Shown one piece after another: positions 24,273 through 29,251 of a DNA stretch of 29,251 nt. Each line of letters opens with the position of its first letter. Positions within the stretch are counted from its first letter, which is position 1. This DNA is from an uncultured Elusimicrobiales bacterium. Its GTDB lineage: Bacteria > Elusimicrobiota > Elusimicrobia > Elusimicrobiales > Elusimicrobiaceae. The notes below the pieces were generated by a model, which saw only the letters and a program-made list of their open reading frames with translations, was not told where the DNA came from and did no database searches. The stretch spans positions 1-29,251 of the forward strand of contig CAJTJT010000015.1 in assembly GCA_910576915.1 (NCBI GenBank). The letters run 5' to 3'. Position numbers and translations under genes: made by a program.

Positions 24273-25190
24273 ATGAAATTCACAAGTTTTGCGGATTTGA
24301 TTAACCAGGTTAAAGGCAAATCGAACCGCGTTGTCGTTCCGGGCGCCAACAACAAAGAGGCCCTGGAAGCCATTAAAATGGCCGATGAAAACGGTCTTAT
24401 TTCCCACGGGATTTTAATCGGCCCTATCGCCGCCGTAAAAGAAATGGTCAAAGCGGCCGGACTGGACGAAAGCAAATTTGAATTTATTGACTGCGAAGAC
24501 GTCCCCACCATGTGCAAACTGGCTGTGGACCAAATTTTGGCCGGCAAAGGCGATTTTCTGATTAAAGGCCTTGTGGACACCAAATATTACATGAAAGCGA
24601 TTCTTAACAAAGAAGCCCACCTGGTGCCGGAAGGCGCGCTTTTGTCGCACTTTGTACTCTTCAGCACGCCCAAATATAAAAAACCGTTTGCCGTAACCGA
24701 TTCCGCCGTCGTCATCGCGCCGACCTTGGAACAGAAAGCCAAAATCATCCAAAACGCGGTAAACACCATGCACAAACTCGGCCTGGAAAACCCGAAAGTC
24801 GCCTGCGTGTGCCCGGTTGAAAAAGTAAACGAAAAAATCCCCTCCACCGTGGACGCCGCCGCCCTCGCGCAGATGAACGCCGAAGGCAAAATCACCGGCT
24901 GCACCGTGGAAGGCCCGTACGATTTGTACATTTCCCTGTCCGCCGAAAAAGCGGCCGAAAAAGGCATTAAAGGCAAAACCGTGGCCGGCGACGCCGACAT
25001 CTTGATGCTGCCGGACTTGGACGCTGCCAACCCGCTCTACAAAGCGCTCGCTTTCTTCGGCGACCATATGGAAGCCGCGGCGGTGCTCGTGGGCCCGAAA
25101 ATCCCGGTCATCCTGCCCTCCCGCGCTGATGACCCGAAAGTAAAGCTCAACGCCATCGCGCTTTGCTCTTATTTGAAAGACCAAAAATAA
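24273..25190 (+). CDS. ptb: phosphate butyryltransferase
   Basis: The 305-residue phosphate acetyl/butyryltransferase-family enzyme converts acyl-CoA plus phosphate to acyl phosphate and CoA, feeding butyrate kinase. Typical stretches are RVVVPGANNKEALEAI near 20, DFLIKGLVDTKYYMKAIL near 90, LSHFVLFSTPKYKKPFAVTDSAV near 125-145 and the C-terminal GPKIPVILPSRAD. The ribosome-binding site AAGGAG is seven bases before the ATG. Together buk and ptb give substrate-level phosphorylation from butyryl-CoA or branched acyl-CoAs from amino-acid breakdown; which substrate dominates is not visible. Confidence 0.92.
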   Translation: MKFTSFADLINQVKGKSNRVVVPGANNKEALEAIKMADENGLISHGILIGPIAAVKEMVKAAGLDESKFEFIDCEDVPTMCKLAVDQILAGKGDFLIKGLVDTKYYMKAILNKEAHLVPEGALLSHFVLFSTPKYKKPFAVTDSAVVIAPTLEQKAKIIQNAVNTMHKLGLENPKVACVCPVEKVNEKIPSTVDAAALAQMNAEGKITGCTVEGPYDLYISLSAEKAAEKGIKGKTVAGDADILMLPDLDAANPLYKALAFFGDHMEAAAVLVGPKIPVILPSRADDPKVKLNAIALCSYLKDQK

Positions 25191-25198
25191 ACCTTACC

Positions 25199-25226
25199 GG
25201 GGCGGTGAATAACCGCCCCGCTTCTT
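25199..25226 (+). terminator. hairpin after ptb
   Basis: GGGGCGGT-GAATA-ACCGCCCC is a perfect eight-base-pair hairpin directly after the ptb stop, followed only by GCTTCTTG, a weak U tract. It may be a partial terminator or an mRNA end-protecting hairpin. Confidence 0.65.
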
Positions 25227-25272
25227 GTGCGCCGCCAACCTTTCGGCCGGAACAAATAAAAGGTTTTTGTAC

Positions 25273-26544
25273 ATGAAAAACGCGATTTTAACTTTTTTAA
25301 ACCAAAATTACCGCCGCTATCATGATGTACTGTTTTACGTGCTGACGTTGGCGGTCATCGCGGTTTCTACCGCGTTTGCGCTCCATGTTACCCGCCATAA
25401 AAACGAACTGGAGCGCGAAAACCTGCGCACGCGCGAAATCCCGGTGATGGAATACACCGTCGGCCGCAAGCCGGTGTATGTGGCACTGCAGGAGGCGGGG
25501 CTGTCCAACCAAACCGTGGCGCAAATCGTATCCAAATTATCCACGGTGGCTGATACGCGCAAACTGCAAAAGAACGACGTTTACTCCGTGTCCGTGGAAG
25601 GCGGCCAATTTGTGCTTTTGGTGCTGACGCAGGGCTTTAAACGCTATTATGTGGCCAATGTGGAAGGCACATTGGTGGCGGGCGTGAGCGACGTGGAAAT
25701 CAAAACGCGCATTAAAACCGCCGCGGGCAAAATTAAGGGGTCGCTGTTTAATTCCATGCTGGGCGAAGGGCTCCAGGTTCCACTTATCTTGGATTTTACG
25801 GACGCGTTTTCCTGGACCATCGACTTTAATACCGACACCCGCAACGGCGACGAATACACCGCCCTCTGGGAAGAAAATTATACCGCTTCCGGCGAAATCA
25901 CCAACCAGGATTTGCTGGCCGCCAGCTATAAAGGTATCTACGGCACCACGTACGCGTTTTATTTTGAAGACGATTTTTACGACGAAACGGGCAAGATGAG
26001 CAAAAAAATGTTCTTAAAATCGCCCATCAGCTTCCGCAATTACCGCATTTCGTCGCGCTTTTCGTACGGAAGACTGCACCCCATTTTAAAAATCCGCCGC
26101 CCGCATTTGGGCATCGATTACGCCGCCCCCACGGGAACCCCGGTTCAGGCAGTGGCGGACGGAACCGTCAAATTTGCGGGTAAAAAAGGGGGATTTGGCA
26201 ACTTTGTGGAAATCAAACACGCCAACGGTTATACCACGATGTACGGCCACTTGAAAAGTTACGGCAAAGGCGTAAAGGCCGGGGCCAAAGTAAAACAGGG
26301 CCAGACGGTGGGCTATGTGGGCAGCACGGGGCTTTCCACGGGGCCGCACCTGGATTTCCGCATTAAAGAAAAGAATAAATTTGTAGACTTTTTAAAGATG
26401 AAAAACCGCAATTCCGCGGTGCGCGACGTACCCAAAGACAAGCGCGAAGAATTTGAAGAATTAAAAGTGCTATACTTAAAGGAATTAGACGCGGCCAAAC
26501 AGTCTGCCCAAGCGGCCGCGCCGGAGGAATCCCATGAAGCATAA
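25273..26544 (+). CDS. membrane-anchored M23 (LytM-type) peptidase
   Basis: The 423-residue protein has one N-terminal membrane helix (about 18-38), a periplasmic region (60-265) resembling the LysM/OapA-like part of MepM-type cell-wall hydrolases, and a C-terminal M23 domain. Zinc ligands are H278 and D282 (HLGID), the catalytic His H326 is in YGHL, and the last motif is GPHLDF with H359 and D361. Most M23 enzymes have HxH here; an Asp in the final ligand place is seen in a subset. The ATG at 25273 is preferred over upstream TTG because AAAGG lies ten bases before it. The next gene starts inside its 3' end. It likely cleaves peptidoglycan cross-bridges. Confidence 0.87.
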   Translation: MKNAILTFLNQNYRRYHDVLFYVLTLAVIAVSTAFALHVTRHKNELERENLRTREIPVMEYTVGRKPVYVALQEAGLSNQTVAQIVSKLSTVADTRKLQKNDVYSVSVEGGQFVLLVLTQGFKRYYVANVEGTLVAGVSDVEIKTRIKTAAGKIKGSLFNSMLGEGLQVPLILDFTDAFSWTIDFNTDTRNGDEYTALWEENYTASGEITNQDLLAASYKGIYGTTYAFYFEDDFYDETGKMSKKMFLKSPISFRNYRISSRFSYGRLHPILKIRRPHLGIDYAAPTGTPVQAVADGTVKFAGKKGGFGNFVEIKHANGYTTMYGHLKSYGKGVKAGAKVKQGQTVGYVGSTGLSTGPHLDFRIKEKNKFVDFLKMKNRNSAVRDVPKDKREEFEELKVLYLKELDAAKQSAQAAAPEESHEA

Positions 26545-27103
26545 AAAAATCGCTCTTACCGGCGGCCCCAACAGCGGTAAGACGACGGCTCTTTCCGTTT
26601 TAAAGGAAACGTTCGGCCCGCAGGTGGAACTGGTGCGCGAAGCCGCCACGCTGATTTTCAGCGGCGGGTTCCCGCGCAAAGACAACAGCCGCCCGCATAT
26701 CGAAGCGGCCCAGCGCATTATTTTCTTTGCCACGAAACAGATGGAAAGTCTGGCGGAAAAATCGTCCGACGCCCAGCTGATCGTGTGCGACCGCGGCACC
26801 GTGGACGCAGCCGTTTACTGGCCCGACGGCGCGGAAGCGTTTTTCAAACATATGGGCACCACGCTGGACGCGGAACTGGCCCGTTACGACGCGGTACTCC
26901 ACCTGTCCCCGCCGTCCAACCCGGCGTTTTACCAGTCCACCCACGTGCGGACGGAAAATTTGGACGAAGCGTTCGCCATTGACCGCAGAATCTTAAAAAT
27001 TTGGGAGCGTCACCCCAACCGCATGGTCATCGGCGGTACGGAACACTTTTTTGAGAAAGCGGAAGCCATCAAAAATTTTGTAGAAAAAATTATTAAAGGA
27101 TAA
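26534..27103 (+). CDS. AAA_28-type P-loop NTPase/kinase, copy 1
   Basis: The 189-residue soluble protein has a Walker A loop at 9-18 (TGGPNSGKTT) and a Walker B-like LIVCDRG near 85-91. Conserved family stretches are REAATLIFSGGFPRKDN, DAVLHLSP and HVRTENLDEAF. The layout resembles small nucleoside/nucleotide kinases (NadR kinase or thymidylate-kinase-like AAA_28). Substrate unknown. GGAGG precedes the ATG, which lies within the last codons of the M23 gene (11-base overlap). The following gene is a close paralogue, so a tandem duplication is evident. Confidence 0.75.
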   Translation: MKHKKIALTGGPNSGKTTALSVLKETFGPQVELVREAATLIFSGGFPRKDNSRPHIEAAQRIIFFATKQMESLAEKSSDAQLIVCDRGTVDAAVYWPDGAEAFFKHMGTTLDAELARYDAVLHLSPPSNPAFYQSTHVRTENLDEAFAIDRRILKIWERHPNRMVIGGTEHFFEKAEAIKNFVEKIIKG

Positions 27104-27106
27104 CTT

Positions 27107-27670
27107 ATGAAAAAAATCGTTTTAACCGGCGGCCCCAGCGGCGGCAAAACTACGGCTCTTTCCATTTTAAAGGAAACGTTTGGCAATAAAATCGCCCTCG
27201 TGCAGGAGGCCGCTACGCTGATTTACAGCGGCGGGTTCCCGCGCAAAGACAACAGCCCCGTGCATATCGAACACGCGCAGAACATTATTTTCTATACCGT
27301 CCACCAGCTGGAAGAACTGGCGGAAAAAACGTCTGACGCCAAAGTAATGGTGTGCGACCGTGGATCTATCGACGGAGCCGTCTACTGGCCGCACGGGCCG
27401 GAAAACTTTTTTGAGGCGATGGAAAGCTCGCTGGAAGCCGAACTCGCCCGTTACGACGTGGTGATTCACCTTTCCCCGCCGCCGGAAAAAGATTTCTACC
27501 AGGCCACCAACGTCCGCACCGAAAACTTGCAGCAGGCGTTTGAAATCGACGACAAAATTTTGAAAATTTGGGAGAAACACCCCAACCGTTTGGTAGTCCC
27601 GCGGGAAAAACATTATTTTGAAAAAGCGGAAATTATCAAGAATTTCGTGGAACAGTTAGTTTCCAAATAA
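27107..27670 (+). CDS. AAA_28-type P-loop NTPase/kinase, copy 2
   Basis: The 187-residue paralogue of the preceding gene starts three bases after its stop. Walker A is at 7-16 (TGGPSGGKTT) and Walker B-like VMVCDRG near 83-89. Both copies share SGGFPRKDNS, the acidic DAVYWP/GAVYWP region and the NVRTENL stretch, and both keep the catalytic loop, so neither looks dead. The two may form a heteromer or act on different substrates. No characterised member is known to me. Confidence 0.75.
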   Translation: MKKIVLTGGPSGGKTTALSILKETFGNKIALVQEAATLIYSGGFPRKDNSPVHIEHAQNIIFYTVHQLEELAEKTSDAKVMVCDRGSIDGAVYWPHGPENFFEAMESSLEAELARYDVVIHLSPPPEKDFYQATNVRTENLQQAFEIDDKILKIWEKHPNRLVVPREKHYFEKAEIIKNFVEQLVSK

Positions 27671-27685
27671 TTACAGGAGTTTGAA

Positions 27686-28069
27686 ATGATCTGGAACCCT
27701 TTTAAAAAGAAAGACGAACCGGCCGCCGCTAACGGCAAGCCCGGTAAAAAAGAATCTATCGAGGAACGCATCGAGCGCGAGCTGGATTCGCTTCCGGCCA
27801 TGATTAAAGGGAAATTGAAGGACCCGGAAATCAAAAAACGCTTTATCGACATCGCCAAACGCATGGAAAAAGACGGCGTGGACTTTAAAAGCATCCGCCA
27901 AATGAAAAAGTGGATGAAAGACCACGAAGCCGAACTCCGTGCCGAACAGCCCGGCGCGCCCGCCAAAGTGGAAACGGTAGTGCACGAAGGGCCGAAAATC
28001 GGCCGCAACGATCCGTGCCCGTGTGGGAGTGGGAAGAAGTATAAAAAATGCTGTGGAGCCGGTAAATAA
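27686..28069 (+). CDS. SEC-C motif protein
   Basis: The 127-residue protein is highly charged and mostly helical (20-95), ending in a SEC-C zinc-binding motif: NDPCPCGSGKKYKKCCG at about 109-125, as at the SecA C-terminus. The motif binds Zn2+ and in SecA contacts SecB and ribosomes. The remainder has no known domain. ACAGGAG lies eight bases before the ATG, 15 bases after the NTPase pair, so these three genes and the M23 gene form a likely operon that ends at 28097-28135. Confidence 0.85.
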   Translation: MIWNPFKKKDEPAAANGKPGKKESIEERIERELDSLPAMIKGKLKDPEIKKRFIDIAKRMEKDGVDFKSIRQMKKWMKDHEAELRAEQPGAPAKVETVVHEGPKIGRNDPCPCGSGKKYKKCCGAGK

Positions 28070-28096
28070 TAACTGTTGTTATCTGACGGTTTGCGT

Positions 28097-28135
28097 AAGC
28101 GGAGCAGAAAGTGTTTTTCTGCTCCGCTTTACTTT
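28097..28135 (+). terminator. intrinsic terminator after the SEC-C gene
   Basis: AAGCGGAGCAGAAA (28097-28110) pairs with TTTCTGCTCCGCTT (28116-28129) over 14 base pairs, followed by TACTTTT. It is 28 bases after the stop codon. Confidence 0.88.
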
Positions 28136-28148
28136 TAAGGGCCAACAA

Positions 28149-28249
28149 TTTGCCAAATTCTGTTATCTTGTGCGTGCCTTGCCCTTGACGTGGCTACAGC
28201 CACGCCTTGCGGGCAACTAGCCCGCACAATCGAAAGCGAATTTGACAAA
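28149..28249. repeat. nested 101-bp palindromic element
   Basis: Outer arms TTTGCCAAATTC (28149-28160) and GAATTTGACAAA (28238-28249) differ at one position. Inner arms are TTGTGCG (28168-28174) and CGCACAA (28223-28229). Inside are two perfect hairpins in tandem: CGTGGCT-AC-AGCCACG (28189-28204) and GCGGGC-AACTA-GCCCGC (28209-28225). As RNA it would form a multi-branched, cloverleaf-like fold with two apical stems. No coding capacity. Confidence 0.75.
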
Positions 28250-28325
28250 TCAGGCAATCATCTACCATGTTATTCTAGTCTGCACGGCGTTTGAGTAACG
28301 GCTGATGGTAACTTTAAATAGCGCA

Positions 28326-28356
28326 CGAACCGCAAAGAACATTTCTTTGCGGTTCG
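28326..28356 (+). other. hairpin of pilin 5' module, copy 2
   Basis: CGAACCGCAAAGAA-CAT-TTCTTTGCGGTTCG is a perfect 14-base-pair hairpin homologous to 3791-3821. One stem pair differs by compensatory change (A3795-T3817 against C28330-G28352). It lies about 290 bases after the SEC-C stop, which already has a terminator, so a plain terminator role is less obvious here. Confidence 0.7.
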
Positions 28357-28431
28357 TTGCTTTTGGTCGCTTACACTAGTGTTGCGCCATCCCGTAAGAG
28401 CCTGTCCCCGGACGCTGCGCGCCGCCAGGGG

Positions 28432-28459
28432 TTGATTCGTTTTTTTTTTTTGATACGAT
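28432..28459 (+). promoter_or_regulatory. T12-spacer promoter-like element, copy 3 (pilin 2)
   Basis: TTGATT, CG, twelve T's (28440-28451), GATACGAT. The proposed -10 is TACGAT (28454-28459) with a 16-base spacer. It lies about 130 bases upstream of the pilin start at 28588. Confidence 0.5.
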
Positions 28460-28462
28460 AAG

Positions 28463-28564
28463 GTCATCCCGTAGTGTTTGGCGACCCGCAGGATTACGGG
28501 TTCTCCCTTTTATAGTTTAAGCGGTAGATTCTGAGGCCCTGCGGGTTGCCTGACCCAGGATAAC
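28463..28564. repeat. GTCATCC...GGATAAC element in the pilin 2 leader
   Basis: Shares GTCATCCCGTAGTGTTT, then CTCCCTTTTAT and AGATTCTGA blocks with 3881-3971, with an 11-base longer interior. Together with the hairpin and T12 element it forms a duplicated 5' module in front of both pilins. Confidence 0.6.
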
Positions 28565-28587
28565 TTTTTTAACGGGGAAGATATGAA

Positions 28588-29133
28588 ATGAAAAAATTTA
28601 AAGGTGTCATTCTGAACTTGTTTCAGAATCCATATCAAAAGAAAACAACATCTAATAAACAGACTGAATCCCGGAACCACGTCCGGAATGATGGTAAAAT
28701 GAAAGGTTTTACATTAATTGAACTATTAGTCGTCGTCTTAATCATCGGTATTTTGGCTTCCGTGGCACTGCCGCAATATAAATGGGCGGTGGAAAAATCC
28801 CGCGCTTCCGAAGCATTTGCCGTTCTTCAAACCCTGCGGGAAGCACAAGAAGTCTATTATATGGCCAACGGCTCCTATGCAACAGACTTTACGGAGTTAG
28901 ATGTAGAAATATCGGACAATGAACATTTTAGATACAACATCAATACAGGTCCTTCAGTGGCGGCGTATAGCACAACAAAACCGTATCTACTGGCTTATCG
29001 CTGGCAGACGGGAATAGCGGATTCCATCGTGTGTGGCGGAGATGAACCGAATCTGGAAGAGGCCAAACAGATATGTAAACATTTGGGCGCAGATACCAGT
29101 GTGGGGGGAAATCGTTGGACAATTGTTAAATAA
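28588..29133 (+). CDS. type IV pilin-like protein with insertion-extended leader, pilin 2
   Basis: The 181-codon frame encodes a prepilin whose G|FTLIELLVVVLIIGILASVALPQY motif begins only at residue 40. The 37 codons before MKGFTLIE are largely a repeat element (28606-28694) read in frame, giving GVILNLFQNP. GGGGAAG lies seven bases before the ATG at 28588; the inner ATG at 28699 has no ribosome-binding site. So translation probably starts at 28588 with a 40-residue leader, or initiates weakly at 28699 with the normal three-residue leader. The C-terminal part has a Cys pair (IVCGG...KQICKHLG). The first 25 pilin residues closely match pilin 1; the rest is diverged. Confidence 0.82.
   Translation: MKKFKGVILNLFQNPYQKKTTSNKQTESRNHVRNDGKMKGFTLIELLVVVLIIGILASVALPQYKWAVEKSRASEAFAVLQTLREAQEVYYMANGSYATDFTELDVEISDNEHFRYNINTGPSVAAYSTTKPYLLAYRWQTGIADSIVCGGDEPNLEEAKQICKHLGADTSVGGNRWTIVK
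28606..28694. repeat. REP/MITE-like element inside the pilin 2 leader
   Basis: The 89-base unit starts GTCATTCTGAACTTG and ends TCCGGAATGATGG; it aligns with 128-214 over its whole length. It is flanked by AAAGGT-like sequence on both sides (AAATTTAAAGGT before, AAAATGAAAGGT after). Insertion kept the reading frame. Confidence 0.8.
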
Positions 29134-29145
29134 GGGGAAATTTTG

Positions 29146-29179
29146 AAAAACGGCGAACGAGCATAACACGCCGTTTTTT
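29146..29179 (+). terminator. intrinsic terminator after pilin 2
   Basis: AAAAACGGCG (29146-29155) pairs with CGCCGTTTTT (29169-29178), with a 13-base loop and a T run, 12 bases after the stop codon. Confidence 0.8.
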
Positions 29180-29189
29180 GTGTGCGGAA

Positions 29190-29212
29190 AACCACCGGCT
29201 AGGCCGGTGGTT
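29190..29212. repeat. CCGGC-TAG-GCCGG hairpin repeat
   Basis: AACCACCGGC-TAG-GCCGGTGGTT is a perfect ten-base-pair hairpin with a three-base loop. Its core matches the hairpins at 48-66 and 89-105. Confidence 0.75.
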
Positions 29213-29251
29213 CAGAAAAGGTTAACCGGTGAGTCAGAAAGAAAAACTCCT

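Noticed and set aside
28023..28220. Open frame overlapping the SEC-C gene end and running into the palindrome
   Set aside because: It reads through a terminator and palindromic element in a frame shifted from the SEC-C gene; no start signal.

Overview
The window is compact, moderately GC-rich bacterial DNA from a diderm (Gram-negative-type) bacterium. It carries an LptF/LptG pair, several outer-membrane beta-barrel proteins and signal peptides. Two type IV pilin-like genes have near-identical N-termini (GFTLIELLVVVLIIGIL), and the fermentation genes include butyrate kinase and phosphate butyryltransferase. This combination, together with a SprA-like giant outer-membrane protein, best fits an anaerobic gut member of the Elusimicrobiota (Elusimicrobium-like). 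That placement is inferred from protein character, not from a search.

Layout. 1-616: repeat-rich intergenic DNA ending in a promoter-like element with a 12-T spacer. 617-3756 (+): outer-membrane barrel protein, sodium:alanine symporter (AGCS), CorA. 3757-4519: pilin cassette 1. 4535-7048: psd-pssA (phosphatidylethanolamine synthesis, minus strand), tRNA-Leu(UAA), a NYN-domain nuclease, then tmRNA (+). 7049-7385: intergenic DNA with inverted repeats. 7386-9165 (+): phosphohexomutase and a lone CheY-like receiver. 9236-11421 (-): lptF-lptG. 11561-18867 (+): secreted chymotrypsin-fold protease with a Cys at the nucleophile position, a 1783-residue SprA-like barrel protein, ComF. 18942-20914 (-): RadC and a UPF0597 (L-cysteine desulfidase-like) protein. 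20996-28069 (+): lipoamide dehydrogenase, TrmJ-type methyltransferase, buk, ptb, M23 peptidase, two tandem AAA_28-type NTPases and a SEC-C protein. 28070-29251: palindromic repeats and pilin cassette 2.

How the genes fit together. Buk/Ptb (with Lpd nearby) give ATP from acyl-CoA. The alanine symporter fits an amino-acid fermenter that handles alanine. PssA/Psd, LptFG, the barrel proteins and the M23 peptidase build the envelope. The pilins, ComF and the SprA-like protein concern surface structures, DNA uptake or secretion.

The most notable signals are non-coding. A TTGAYN-CG-T12-GATA element occurs with exactly twelve T's at three places, each upstream of a surface-protein gene. The two pilins share a duplicated 5' module with a covarying hairpin. 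A REP/MITE-like element has inserted in frame between the ribosome-binding site and the prepilin motif of the second pilin. At the protein level, phosphatidylserine decarboxylase lacks its usual catalytic Asp (Cys instead), the secreted protease has Cys for Ser, and butyrate kinase has an altered phosphate-binding motif. No CRISPR array, insertion sequence, prophage or classical defence system was seen.
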